From NCBI GenBank assembly GCA_027924645.1, contig BSBN01000334.1, positions 5,704,001 through 5,768,000 of the forward strand: a DNA stretch of 64,000 nucleotides. Direction: 5' to 3'. Below, piece by piece: positions 44,046-56,442 of the stretch; the stretch's first letter is position 1; each line of letters starts with the position of its first letter. A model generated the notes under the pieces. The model was not told the origin of the DNA. It worked only from the letters and a program-made list of their open reading frames with translations, and did no database searches. The position numbers and the translations under genes were made by a program. This stretch comes from Cunninghamia lanceolata (lineage: Eukaryota; Streptophyta; Pinopsida; Cupressales; Cupressaceae).

Positions 44046-45663
44046 TTTTGAACACCCAGAGTATTGAAGGGGGGGTGAATCAATATTTTTTTAAAACCAT
44101 TTACATATCAAATATCTAATCCATTCAAGATATTTAATTGCAGTGAGGAAAATTAAGCATAAAGTTGTAAGTAACCATAACTCATAACACATGAACACTA
44201 GATTTATGTGGAAAACCCAAAGTGAGGATTAGCTAACAACATAAAGTAGTATCAACACCAAATTACAAAAATGCTCACTGTCGAAGGGTTTGCTACACAA
44301 AGTGCTCACTGCCCAGAAGAAAGGCTCACTGCCAAAGGGCTCACTACTTAGAGGAAAGGCTCACTACCCAAGGACTCACTATCCTAAAAGAAAGAAATAG
44401 AAGAGCTAGCTCACTGCAAGAGTTAAACTACTATAATTGCATCTAACCTAAGCATGGAGTACAGTTCCAATGAAGCTCAATATCACAACATCAACATCAT
44501 CTCTGCAACAACACTGAAGAATAGTAGACACCTTCTGCTCACTACATCTAGTAGTCTAACACATGAAGGCTTGTACTGTACCACACATTCAATCATTTTG
44601 TTATTCACATCACATCAATTACACGCACACATAATCACAATCCCTTGACACTCATTTATACTATCTTCAACATTGAGAACATTCTCCAAGATTGACATCA
44701 CAACTTAACACATAACATTTGAATTAGGTCTAGACCTAAATATTCTTGGTGGAAATAAATGAAGGAAAACCACAACACAACTTAGATTGGACCTAAATTC
44801 ATCCAAGCATGCCACTCCACACTATTATAATCACCAAAGCAACTATGCAATCAGTGTAAATACCTAATGTTGGCCAAACTTGTGTCAACAGAATGAACAC
44901 AATTCCTCGAACCCAAAACCAACTCACAAACCACATGCAAGGCTTTAACACAATCTAGAGTATTCCACAAACATCCTAAAACTTATTGAGATCCAACAAA
45001 TTCCTCTACAACTACTTTCACATGCCGCAGAACCTTTTCCTATTTATCAAGCAAACTCAAATATCTCTATCATATAGTGCAACTCAATAAGTCCTCTTCT
45101 GAAGCACCAAATCATGAACAACCTTGATGGAAAAAATATAGGAACCTTACAAGTACGCATCCAGAACTACAAGACCAAAAACCACTTTGTGGAGAAATGC
45201 AGAACAAAGACATTTCTCTTTGACACCTCTACAACACTTAGAAACATAGTCCACGCAATGGTGAACACAACTTCTTCTACACAATGAACTAGAGCACCAA
45301 ATTTGCAATATAACATCTCTGATCATCTCTTAACAACATATCCAAACCGCAAAAATATATCTTCAATAAAGAGGAAATGTAGAGCAAAACCATAACACTA
45401 CTCTGTAAGCAAAAATGCCACTTCACTACATTGTTTTCTTTATTAATCAAATTTCCTCAAATGCACTTGGAAACCAATAAGTAGGAACATATTCCTAACA
45501 TCTTCAGCACCTATGTAAAGAAATCAAATCATCATGAGCATAGCATCTCAACCAAACAACTCATACCATTGCAACAACCTCATCTCTACTCAACCAATTG
45601 ACACCAATGACAACACAAGCTTGTTGACATCAATAACAACACCAATATCACATACTTGCAATA
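44046..45663 (-). repeat. Copia A 5' LTR
   Basis: 1618 bp, plus-strand start TTTTGAACACCC and end CTTGCAATA. It aligns with 13657-16272 on both sides of the DNA transposon. It contains antisense GCTCACT arrays at 44272-44420. Confidence 0.85.
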
Positions 45664-45668
45664 GTTAG
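45664..45668. repeat. Copia A target-site duplication GTTAG, right
   Basis: Exact copy of 13652-13656. Confidence 0.8.
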
Positions 45669-45860
45669 TCCATCACATAATCATCAAATTTCATGAAAAA
45701 ACTTTTTGAATATCACTTTATTGCATTACATTTTCAATAAAATGATTTAATAAACTCATTTTTTTCTAATCTATTATATCTTCATAATCATCATAATACT
45801 TTCTCTCTTAACTAGTTTTCACTAAAATAAAATATGATTTTTAAAATGGGGTGTAAAATA
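45669..45860 (-). repeat. Gypsy E 3' LTR, first part (candidate)
   Basis: In minus sense this follows a polypurine tract directly and begins TATTTTACACC, where TG is expected. The LTR would be cut by copia A at 45668 and continue left of 13652. No second LTR copy is visible to prove it. Confidence 0.4.
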
Positions 45861-45871
45861 TCTCCCCCATT
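45861..45871 (-). promoter_or_regulatory. Gypsy E polypurine tract
   Basis: Minus sense AATGGGGGAGA, shortly after the end of the integrase reading (ASWEDYNEFSQKFPHSF) and the IIEDND block. Confidence 0.6.
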
Positions 45872-45959
45872 GAAGATCATTGTCCTCGATGATTAAGTAC
45901 TTATCAAACAAAATTTTAACACAAATAAGTTCTTTCATGTTTCAAGTTTGCATGAATGA

Positions 45960-47250
45960 ATGAGGAAATTTCTGAGAAAATTCATTGTAATCCTCCCAAC
46001 TAGCACTGTCTTTAGAGTATTGGTCTTACTAGACCTTACATTGAGTAACTTCTCTGTTACATAAGTGGAGCTTGTGAATTTCGAGAATTTTCAAAGGCTC
46101 GATCAAGACAACTACTAGATCTTGTACCTGAAGACCATTCCAATAAAAAATGTGATTAAATACAGATATATATTTTTTCAAATAAGACACATGAAAAACA
46201 TCATGCATATGAGCAAGAGCTAGTGGTAGAGCTATTCTGTAAGCAATCTAATTTATCACTTCTAGTACTTCAAAGAGTCCCACATATCTAGATGCTAGTT
46301 TGTTTAACTTCCCAAACATAATAGGGCTTTCATAAGGTTACACTCTGAAGAGAACTTTTTCTCCTACTGAAAATACTCATGGAGTACACTTGGCATCAGC
46401 ATATCTTTTTTGCTTATCATTCACTTCTTCTAATCTTTTCCTGATTATTTTAACTTGCTTTTCCATTTCTGTTAGCAATTCTTGTCCAATATGAATCATA
46501 TCTTCTATCTTGTCCTAGCTAAATTAGGAGTTCAACACTTTCTACCTTACAATGCTTCGAAAGGAGCCATTTTTATCAATGAATGATATGAATTGTTATA
46601 GGAAAAATCAACAAGTGCAAGGTACTCTTCCCATTTATATTATTGATCCATGCAGTACATCCTCAACAAGTCTTCTAGTAACTAACTCTCTCTCTCTATT
46701 TGTCCATCCATTTCCAGATGATAAGCTGAGATTATGTTTAACTAAACCCCAAGTGCTGAGAATAAGGTCTGCCAAAACTTTGAGGTCATCTGTACATCTC
46801 TATCTAAGGTAATCTTTTCTGGAACTCCATGCAATTTGAAAACCTTTTGAACAAATTTCTTAGCAATGATATGTGCTCCATCAATAAGATTTCTAACTAT
46901 AAAATGTTCTACCTTGGTTAACTTATCTACCACTACTCTGGTCACATCATGCCTGTACTGTGACATAGGCAATCATTGAACAATGTCCATACTGACTACC
47001 TGCCACTTCCATTCAAGAATTTCATGAGGATAGAAAAGTTATGTTGGATGTTGATGTTTAACCTTAACTTGCTGACATTCCAACCATCTTGCTATGATTC
47101 TTGCAGCAACATTTTGCATTCCATTCTATAAATGCAAGGGTTTAACATTTGCTAAAAGTTTTGTCACACCTAGGTGACTAGAATAAGGTATAGAGTGCAC
47201 TTCTTTCCACACTATGCCCCTCAAATCTTGTTGATTTGGGACATAAATCC
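45960..47250 (-). pseudogene. Gypsy E integrase, broken
   Basis: HSIPYSSHLGVTKLL and WLECQQVKVKHQ mark the HHCC region. WQVVSMDIV, LHGVPEKITLDRD and SKFWQTLFSALG carry the two core aspartates. TNRERELVTRRL stands where the glutamate helix is expected. Downstream KRYADAKCTP, GEKVLFRV, LASRYVGLFEVLE and VFHVSYLKKYI are the usual gypsy integrase C-terminus before ASWEDYNEFSQKFP. Only 46742-46972 is open for long. Confidence 0.85.
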
Positions 47251-47419
47251 TATCCATATACCTTAGAATTCCATTGGACTCAAAACTAAATTATTCATAT
47301 CTTGCATCTTGATAATTTTCTGTTAGAGATTTTAGGACTTGCTCATAATACTCATCTCCTACTAAGTTTTTCAATACTTTCTTTCTAAAATCAAAATGCA
47401 CTAACAACATTTCTACAAT

Positions 47420-48000
47420 ATGCCTTCTATGGCTTAGGGCATTTGCTACTTAGTTTTATTGTCCCTTAATATAACCAATTTCAAAATTATAATTAGATAT
47501 AAGCTCCAACCACCTTCTTTGTTGAACATTAAGGTTTGGTTGGCTAAAGATATACTTCAAAATCTGATTATCAAATTTATGTGCAAATCACTTTCCAAGA
47601 AAATAGTGTCTCTATTGTTGGAGAGCATGCACAACTGATCTTAGTTCCAAGTCATGTGGAGCATGATTTTATTCATATGTATTCAACTTTTTTGACTCAT
47701 AGGCCACTACTTGACCTTCTTGCTTCAATACACCACCTAATCCTTCTCTAGAGGCATCAGTTATGACAACAAAAAGACCTTCTGGATTTGGAACTTGGAG
47801 GATTGGTGCCAAAGTCAACTTATCGCTAAGGATTTTGGAGGTCTCTTCACACTTCTCTATACATTCAAATCACTTCCCTTTTCTTTGCAGAGAAGTAATA
47901 GGTTGGGCAATTTTAGAAAAGTTCAAAACAAACTTCTTGTAGTATCTAGCCAAGCGCATAAAGCTATAGAGTTCATGGACATTTCTAGGTGTAGACCATT
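47420..48000 (-). pseudogene. Gypsy E RNase H, broken
   Basis: FVVITDASREGLGGVL, VVAYESKKLN, HDLELRSVVHALQ and NFEIGYIKGQ...VANALSHRR match gypsy RNase H (D, E, D, D). Several stops interrupt it, including two in the block before VANALS. Confidence 0.85.
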
Positions 48001-48700
48001 CTAGGATAGCTTTTATCTTCAAAGGGTCCACTGTAATTCCCTTTCCAGAGATTATGTGGCCCAAATACTAAACTTCCTTCTGAAAGAAGGTACATTTGGA
48101 TAGCTTACTATACAACTTGTGCTCTCTAAGATGTTGGAAGACTATCTGCAATTGTTGATAATGGTCTTCCTCATTGCGGGAGTAAATCAACATATCATCA
48201 AGAAAAACTAACACAAACTTATCCAAATAGTCTCAAAAGACATTATTCATTAGATTCATAAAAAGATGCTAGGGCATTGGTTAACCTAGAAGGTAAAACT
48301 GTGAATTCGTAATGCCTATACAATGTTTGAAAGGTTGTCTATGAATGTCCTAATCCTTCAACCTTAATTGGTGATAGCCTGACCTCATGTCAATCTTTGA
48401 AAATACTACTATGCCATGCATTTTATTAGAAATATCATCTATGCATGGTAGAGGATACTTGTTCTTAATTGTTGCTTTGTTAAGCATACAATAGTCTATA
48501 CACAAATGTAGGGTATCGTCCTTCTTGACAAAGATCACCAGTTCTCCCCATGACAACACACTGGGTGTAGTCAACCCTTTAGATAACAAATCTTGAAGCT
48601 TGGCTTTCAACTCCATTAGCTCAGTGGCTTCCACATGATATAGTATCTTTGATATAGGTTCGGATCTAGGAATAATATCAATCAAAAAATAAAAAATGCT
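48001..48700 (-). pseudogene. Gypsy E reverse transcriptase, broken
   Basis: [57 protein letters not shown] (catalytic FLDD kept, near 48190-48215) and YLGHIISGKGITVDP. The open part is 48350-48685. Downstream frames are interrupted. Confidence 0.9.
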
Positions 48701-49185
48701 TTTTGTGGACAGACCTAGAAAATCTTCAAGAAATATGTCCTGATATTCTTAAAGAAAAGGATAGTCTTCAACTAAAGATCCCATTCATTTCCCAATTTCC
48801 TCAACATTTTCATTCAATTCTTTCATTTTGACCCCAAACTTGTGGCAACCCTTTAAGCTAGCTCTATTCAGTTGCATCATAGAAATTTGTCTGATTTTCA
48901 TTTCTTGTTGCACTCCTTTTATTAGTAGTATGTTTCCATCATCATCTAAATATTTAGCTATCTTAGAAAAGAAGTCTACCTTTTCTCTATACTACCATAA
49001 CTAGTTCATACCTAGGATGACATCATATGATCCTACAGGGGCTACATATAGATTGACTTTGGTGGAAAAAGTGGGTAGATTAGATCTAGCTTTGAATGAG
49101 CATTGTTCTACTTGAGCTCTTGTCTTATTTTTATACTCTATTGACCATGGCTTCACCATGAATCTAGCTCATCTAGGAATTTTAA
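48701..49185 (-). pseudogene. Gypsy E protease C-terminal part
   Basis: Minus frame reads MVKPWSIEYKNKTRAQVEQC, then LPTFSTKVNLYVAPVGSYDV and ILGMN, the flap and ILGMDWL-type end of plant gypsy protease. The catalytic DSG side lies beyond the break. Stops follow. Confidence 0.7.
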
Positions 49186-51881
49186 AAAGTAATCTAGGTG
49201 TAATTGTTACCTAAATTTTACTGCAGCTCATTCAGGTAGAGCTTTGATTCAAAGTTTAAAAGGTACATTTTATCTAATATTTCCTAGATTACATTCAAGT
49301 GCATAAATAAAATAATTTAAAAGATTATGTTTATAAAATTATTGCATTTATCCAAGTACATGTAACATAAGAAAGATTTATACAAATCTTTTCTAAAGAA
49401 TAAATAATCTTTATTGAATGTAAAATGTACATTATCTCACACAAGCCATGAGATTAACTTTATTATTCAATGAAATTGAAGAACAATCTATACATGAATA
49501 AGTAAATGTAAATAAATGTGCATGTAGGGTTAGAGGCTAGTCATTGGCTGAGAATGACTGGTTCTAGTTTTGGTGTGTTGTCCTTTTACCCCGAGTTGTC
49601 TTTGTCCTTCCTAGTTTTATGTTGCTCCTAGTTCCTGCATCTGGCAAAAGAGTGATGTTAGAGCAATGATCTAAGCAATGAATGGTCCCAAACCTGACAT
49701 GAACAAGTACCTATGCATGTACAAACTGGTCCTCAAATGCATTAATCAAGAAATGTATACCTTCGATGTCCTAGAGAACAATCAAGTCATCAAACACATC
49801 CAAAATATGCATTTATTTTCTAACAAGTTTGTTTCATGTGCAGATATAGGTGTAATTATGTTTCTGTTTGATTAATCAGATTACATTATGACTGGAGGAA
49901 ATGTGGTTCCCTCAAGGGTTGAGCCCAGTTCACAGTAATTGCAAGGTATTTCATATGCATCCATCAGATGCAAGGAAGACAGAGTGCATAAAGAGAATGA
50001 ATGTCATGCAGAGTACAGACTATGTGAAAAGGAGAGCAATCATGCCTGTAATAGTTCTCAAGGGACAACAAATAACAAAGCAATAACATGACAATTGAAG
50101 ATAGACAAACACATACAATCTTGTCAGAGGACAGTGAAAGAACAGTCATTAGACTGACATCAAGAAAGGAGTAGCAAATTTCATACATGATGCTTTACTA
50201 TTCATGTCAAATGTGCCAGTCATCTTTATCAATGACAGACATCTCCAAATTTTGAAAGGTAGATAAGATCCATGCACAAACAAGGAGCAGTATGTATGAA
50301 AATTGAAGACAATCACCTTGTCAAAGGGAGTCTCTATGCAAGAACAATGAGATAGCAATCTGGAAATGAGAATGAACAGTGAATAACAATCAATGAAGGA
50401 TAATTGACTATCAACTAGAGTTGTCATAAATGGAAAAGAAGGATTGCATATTCAAAATCTTTATAATTTTGTCTATTTTAGAAATAAACTGGAGGATATA
50501 TGCAAAATAGGCAAAAATATATAGATTCATATGCAATGTATATCTACATATCTCTTACCACATTTCAGATATAAGTAGTTGTTCCTTTAACCTAGAACAT
50601 TATATTTTTTCAGAATATCTTCAGAGGAAATGTAGATACAGAAATACAATATATAGCTATAGCGGTTCTGAGTGCTCAGGAATAACAAAAATAATGCAAA
50701 GTGTATGAATGCTACAGTATAACATGCTCATAATATACACAGTTTTATTCATTTTTAACTATCCATAGAAGCATAGAAATAACATGAGATAGTTACAGAA
50801 GCACATGTCATGGTTATGCTATAGGAAATTTATGTCATGTGAAGCTATAGTAGGCTCATAATAAACATAAATGTAGAGTTTCATACTTGCAGAGCAACAC
50901 TACTGTTATCACTTTATGGCCGTTCAAAATAAGATTAGGGTTTTCTGTTATTGAAACCCTAATCGAATGAGACTTCTATATTTTCCTTCAAAATGCTTTC
51001 TGCTGACAAAAAAACTCAAAAAATCTCCTACAAAAGAGTAAGAGCACAGTTAGGGTTTTGAAACCTTATAAAGCATAATGACAAAGAATACAGAAGCTGC
51101 TACAGAAATGATATATCTATAGAAGCAAGTAAAAAAAACATAGTGAGGGTTTTGTTTCATTCAAACCCTAAGTTCTGTAGGTAACCCTTATTTTTGTTCA
51201 AAAATGCCTTATGCTTGCAGAAATAAACTTGAATAAGTGTGTTTTTCCATGGCCGTTCTCATAATATTTTGTAGGGTTTTTTCCATTTTGAACAGTAACA
51301 GGAAACCCTATTATTTTTGTTCAAAATGCTTTCTTTCTGTATACAAAAGACAAAAGATCTTATATTGTAGGTGGTATTTTTAGAGGAACAGCTCAGTGAA
51401 GGTTTTTTTTTTAAACCCTAAGTAAAAAATTAGACAAGGAAATTTCCTTATGTGTTTCCTCATTTCCAGAAAAGTGAAAGCCATACTCAAAAAACAAAAA
51501 TGAGATAGAGCAGAGTGTTTTTTTTTGCCCAAAAAATGATAGATCTGCTACTTTCTGTAGCTTTATAACTGAGAAAATAGTTTTTTCTACACAGAGTTTT
51601 AGTTCTCATCATGGCCATAAACAAAAAAATGAAATATACATCATATACAGTGAAAAGAGCAGTAAGAAATTATCAAAACTACAGTATAATTCCAAAGAAA
51701 TGAGTTCATCAAGCTTACCAGAGTCTACAATAGCATTTCATGGAAGAATATAGTGGAAATGCAGCAGAAATCATCTACAGAACCTTGGTCATCAAACCCT
51801 CATGTTGGTACAAAATGGGCAGAGAGCAAAATGACAACATTGCAAAATGTGACATGAAGGCAAAATGTGCTTTTTTGGCAT

Positions 51882-51917
51882 TTAGGGTTTCGAAACCCTA
51901 AGAACCCGAGGGTTCTT
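51882..51917. repeat. Two back-to-back palindromes
   Basis: TTAGGGTTTCGAAACCCTAA (51882-51901) is a perfect 20-bp palindrome. It overlaps AAGAACCC-GA-GGGTTCTT (51900-51917), followed by TTG and more T. Confidence 0.9.
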
Positions 51918-53323
51918 TTGTTTTTATTTTAAGTTTTGTTCCTTTTTTTCATTTGAGCTTGTGGTCAACACTTGTATTGACATATATTCCTTAGGTTACG
52001 ATGGGGCATGTCCCTTAAACCTTTTTAATTACCTTCTTTCCCATCTGCCATGATAGCACTTCGGTGCTTTTAAACTTTTGCTTTTATTTTCCTTGTGTAA
52101 CATGTAGATTGTAAAACATTTAAACATAAATGGTATCATTTATAAACCATTTGACGTTTATTGTTATTTTTTAATGCAAGGGTGAATGAGAGCATAACTG
52201 TATGCAGAGTGGAGGAGTTGGTAAACACATGCCAAGTTTGTAGCCTTTTGTTTTGCTTTGAGCTAAGTGTATTGACTAAGTCATGGAGGCAGTTGATAGT
52301 TGAGTTGAATGTTTTGAGAGCATCTAGGAGGGTTTTTATTACATTTTAGAGTCTTGTAGGAGTGGTTTTCATGAGTCATCATGTTTGACTAAGTCATGAT
52401 GGTCTTTTTCTTGCATTATAGACTCTTTTAGAGAGGATATAGGCCCTAGATTTTAGGCTTTTTATGGGCATCCAACCCTAATTAGTTTCAGACTCCTTGT
52501 ATTGTGGAACCACTTGGATAGTGGTGGATATAGTAACTTATGTGACTCTTTTGTAATTAGTTCTGACATGCAGATTTCATAGACTTGTGATCTTTATCCT
52601 TGCTCAAATTTTGTGAGTTTGTAATTCATTCAGTTTTGAACATGTATACTAGTGGTGACCTTGGACATCAATGATTATGAGTATTTTTTGCCTTCCCACT
52701 TTGTGCTTTATTGTGTCTATCTAATTGATTGATTGAGTTACTCGTGAAGATTTGTTTATTTCCTTGTAATTTTGTCTCAGGCCAAGCACCTTTTTTGCAG
52801 AAAGGTATGTTGTTGCAGGTTATAATCTGTGTCAAGAATGCAAACACTTTTAGTTTGTGAAAATTCTTTCCTTCTAAAGGGTTAAACATTTTAACCTCTT
52901 TATAAAGTACTTATGCAAAGACATATGAAAGTGAGTTGTGTAAGTCAAATTCAGGCATTGTTGAAATTGTGTATGCAAGCTGTGTTTGCATATTCTAGTT
53001 AGTTTTGGTGCATCACCTTAGTTGTAAGTTTCATTTTTCTGAAATCTCTTCTTTACCCTTTTCCTTGTCAAAGCAGTAGGATAGAAAGTATTTTAGGTGA
53101 TAACCATAGGAATTTGGTATCCCTATCAGATTTAAAATTTTACAGAGCTCTTCCTATGGAGACCATATTGTCTGATTTATTCTATAAACTAATTTAAATC
53201 TAAAAAAACAACCCAAAAAAATGGTAGTATACCTTCTGCAGCGTCACCCAAATAGCCCTGAGTGATAAAAAATATTAAGCCTTCTTAAAATTTTGTTTTG
53301 AGTAGCATTTTTTATATTTAATA

Positions 53324-53351
53324 GGAGGCCGTAGAGCATGTACGGCGCTCC
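53324..53351. repeat. Small GC-rich hairpin in AT-rich sequence
   Basis: GGAGGCCGTA, spacer GAGCATG, TACGGCGCTCC. The arms pair with one bulged base. Confidence 0.6.
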
Positions 53352-54411
53352 TTTCTTATCTCCACTTTAAATTTAAGCAAGTTTCATGAGTTTCTTAAAA
53401 ACTCATTTCGTTAAGAAAATAGAAAGCTAGGTATACGAATCTCTTAAGTTTTAGCTTTATGATTTAAGTTTTAGTTTCTTGATTTATTTTTTTCTAAAAA
53501 GGAAAAAAAGAAATAGATAAAATAAATGAATTTTAGTTTTTAGTTTTAGTTTTTTTAATAAAAGAAAGGATAGTTAAATAAATGAATTTTGGTTTAGTTT
53601 TTATTTTTATTTCTTTAAGGAAAGGAAAATATGATCTATATATAAATTATGAAATTATGATTCATATGTAAATTTATGAATTTGTAAATTAGGAAATATA
53701 TTTTGTTTAAATAAAAAAGAAATAATAAAATAATATACTTAGTTTTAAAATTATATAGTTGAGTTGTGCTACTTTGTATTATAAGATGAATTTGGTATAA
53801 GTTGTTACCATTCACTAAAATAGAATAAGACTATCTAACTATTATTGATTTAGTTATAGGAAAATTATTCTTAGATAAGTGAAATCCTTGGAAGTAATTA
53901 TTTTGGATTTTGATAATTGGGTACTTATGAGTGAAACTTGTGTAAGTCATATTGGTGGTTGTAGTATAGTCATGTTGTCAAGATTAGCCCAGAGGCATAG
54001 GTTTTAATGTTTTGTTTTCATGTTTATGCTATGATTGTAAAAGTGTCATGATGTTCCACCAGAATAAAGTCTTGCAAGGATGATATAGTTCATTATGGTG
54101 TTGATTATGCATTATGTAGTGTGTTGGATGTTGTAAATGGGAAGATGTTAGAAAATGTAAAAGGAATATGTTGGTTATGGTTTGCTTCACATGGAAGCTA
54201 CAAGCAATGTTTTGTGAAAATTTGTCCTTGTAATTAAGTTGGTATGTAAGAGGGTTAATGCCTTGCATGGTTCATGTATACTTGTTATTATGACGATAAT
54301 TGCTATGCTTGTTGAGTAGGGTCTTCTAGTTGCAGGTAGGGGAGTGGCTCTCAATGGGGCCTAAAGCCCAAAGTGGTGTTTAAGACAACCCACGTGGGAG
54401 TTTCTTAACTC

Positions 54412-55004
54412 AGTGATAACTTAGTCCCCATCTTCTTCCATAAAGTCCTCTAGAAATGACTGAGGAATTTGGTATCCCTATTAGAGGTAATAGTCTTTGG
54501 AACACCATGTAGTTGAACAACTTCTAAAAAAAATAACTCTGCTACCCTCATTGCATCTTTAGTTTTCTTACAGGCAATAAAATGAACCATCTTGGAGAAC
54601 CTATCAACAACTACAAAAATGGAGTCATTACCTCATTGAGTATGTGGAAGTCCCAACACAAAGTCCATGCTCAAATCTATCCATGGTGCAGTTGGTACTG
54701 GTAATGGCATATACAACCTTGTATTCTGTGAATGTCCCTTGGCCACTTGGCAGATTCTACACCTTGTTACATACTTAGTTATATACCTTTTCATCTTTGG
54801 CCAGTAATATTTAAATTATATCAAGGCTATTAGCTTGTCCTTGCCAAAATGTCTAGCCAACCCACTACTATGAAATTCTCTGATAATGTTTTCCCTCATA
54901 GAGCCAGCTAGTATGCATAGTTGTTTTCCTTTAAATAGATACCCATCTTGCATAAAATATTCACCCCTAAAGTGATCCAAGTTACTAGATACTGGTGCCT
55001 TCAA
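54412..55004 (-). pseudogene. Gypsy F integrase, truncated
   Basis: [54 protein letters not shown] and [20 protein letters not shown] give the HHCC zinc site and two core aspartates. The match ends after RTLWKKMGTKLS, before the catalytic glutamate. A stop replaces the expected Trp after LSHF (CTAG from CTGG). Confidence 0.9.
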
Positions 55005-55007
55005 TTG

Positions 55008-55706
55008 TTACACAATCTCCCAAAAATCATCATCAGACTCATACAAATTTTTGATGGCATAAAAACCAATCACCTCAGTTTCCATTATGGTCAAAAGTGC
55101 AACACGCCTACTTAACGCATCTGCAACCTGATTTTGTTTTCCAAACTTATGCTTCAACACAAAATTGTAACCTTGCAAGAAAGAGACCCACTTGGCATTC
55201 CTACTATACAACTTTTTTTGTGTGTTCAAGTATCTCAGTACAGTATGATATGTAAACAATACAAACTCCTAGGGAACTAGATAATGTCTCCAATGCCTCA
55301 ATGCTTGAACAATTGCATCAAATTCCAAATCATAAGTAGAATGATTCTTTCTCACTTCATTCAACTTTTCACTAAAGAAAGCTATAGGTTTTCCATCTTG
55401 GCTAAGCACATCATCTATTCCCACATGGGAGGCATCACATTCTACTTCAAATACCTTATCAAAATTTAGCAATGCAAGTATAGGTGCTTCTGTTACCTTT
55501 TGCTTCAAGTACTTAAATCTCTCCTCAGCATCCTTGGTCCATAAAAACTCCCTTCCTTTGGTGCAATCTGTTATAGGAGCTACAATACTACTGAAATTTT
55601 GAATGAACTTTTGATAGAAAGTGGCCAAGCCATGAAAACTTTTTACCTCCATGATGCTGCTTGGACTAGGCCATTCTAGAATTGCCCTGACCTTTTCTGG
55701 ATCCAT
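55008..55706 (-). pseudogene. Gypsy F RT connection and RNase H
   Basis: MDPEKVRAILEWPSP, FHGLATFYQKFI and FLWTKDAEERF lead into RNase H: FEVECDASHVGIDDVL, FFSEKLNEVRKNHSTYDLEF, RHWRHYLVP, then NQVADALSRR. Open in two pieces (55269-55706, 55008-55259) separated by one stop after LVP. Confidence 0.9.
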
Positions 55707-55839
55707 TCTGACACCATCTTTAGAAATGACAAAGCCTAAAAAAAAAAACTGTCCTGCATGAAACTACACTACTTCAAATTGGCATAGAGCTTCTCCTTCC
55801 TTAACACACCAAAAATGATCCTCAAGTGTTGTAGGTGCT

Positions 55840-56406
55840 CTTCTTTTAATAAACTACCACAAACTTACCAATGTAAGGTCGTAGTATAGTGTTCATCAAT
55901 CTCATAAATGTGCTAGGTGCATTTGATAACCTAAATGGCATAACCATTGACTGATATAATCCATCTCCAATCTTAAAGGTTGTCTTCCACTCATCCCCTT
56001 CTCGAATCTGGATTTGGTGGTAGCCACTTTGTAGGTCAATCTTGCTGAAATATTTGGCCCCTACAAGGACATCCATCATGTCCTCCATGTGAGGTATAGG
56101 AAACTAATACTTGATGGTAATCTTATTAATTGCTCTGCTATCAGTGCACATCCTCCATGTTCCACCTTTTTTTGGGGTCAACAATGCAGGTACAACACAT
56201 GGGCTCATGCTCTCTCTCACCACACCTTTACTTATGAGTTCTGTTACTTGCTTATTCATCTCTACATGTTGTGTTGGATTCATCCTATAAGCTTCTTGGT
56301 TGGGTAGAGTTGCTCCTGGAATCAAATCAATATGATGCTGAATATCTCTCTTTGGCGGTAGACCATCAGGCAATTCATCAGGCAAAACATCAACAAATTC
56401 TTTCAA
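55840..56406 (-). pseudogene. Gypsy F reverse transcriptase with catalytic block deleted
   Basis: [66 protein letters not shown] and [16 protein letters not shown] are intact gypsy RT blocks. After IGKFVVVY the frame jumps to KEEHLQHLRIIFG. The FDDILIYS-type catalytic segment in between is missing at about 55845, apparently a short deletion. Confidence 0.9.
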
Positions 56407-56442
56407 TAGATCTGCTACTTCTGGGGGAACTAAAATGTCTTC

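Larger units (their letters stand above)
13657..45663 (-). mobile_element. Copia A: nonautonomous Ty1/copia-type element carrying host CWC22 sequence
   Basis: Minus-strand LTR element. Its 5' LTR is the right one (44046-45663), followed in minus sense by a tRNA-iMet-like primer site. A Gag with several zinc knuckles comes next, then an intronless piece of CWC22, a polypurine tract and the 3' LTR (13657-16272). After removing the nested copia B, the internal region is only about 3.6 kb, with no protease, integrase or RT that I can see. LTR ends TGTTG/CAACA and the GTTAG duplication confirm the borders. It would depend on another copia for enzymes, and the related copia B family is a plausible helper (inference). 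Confidence 0.85.
45872..49185 (-). mobile_element. Gypsy E: Ty3/gypsy pol fragment, protease to integrase
   Basis: Minus-sense order is the protease end, RT, RNase H, integrase with C-terminal region, polypurine tract. The Gag and 5' LTR side is missing beyond about 49185. The RT signature ([20 protein letters not shown]) is chromovirus-like and differs from gypsy F. Confidence 0.85.
49186..54411. other. 5.2-kb AT-rich stretch without recognised gene
   Basis: No coding frame above about 75 codons shows a known motif. It holds six AGGGTTT...AAACCCT inverted units between 50.93 and 51.90 kb, AT-rich TTTTAGTTTTAGTTT sequence near 53.5 kb, and a GGAGGCCGTA...TACGGCGCTCC hairpin at 53324-53351. 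It may include one or more LTRs, but I found no second copy. Confidence 0.4.

Noticed and set aside
51882..51901. AGGGTTT units as interstitial telomere repeats
   Set aside because: The units are isolated inverted pairs rather than tandem TTTAGGG runs.
53107..54490. The phrase AGGAATTTGGTATCCCTAT at 53107 and 54465 as a target duplication or integrase remnant
   Set aside because: At 54465 it codes for SNRDTKF of gypsy F. At 53107 the surrounding sequence does not continue the integrase, and the copies do not flank a defined element. Probably chance or a tiny fragment.
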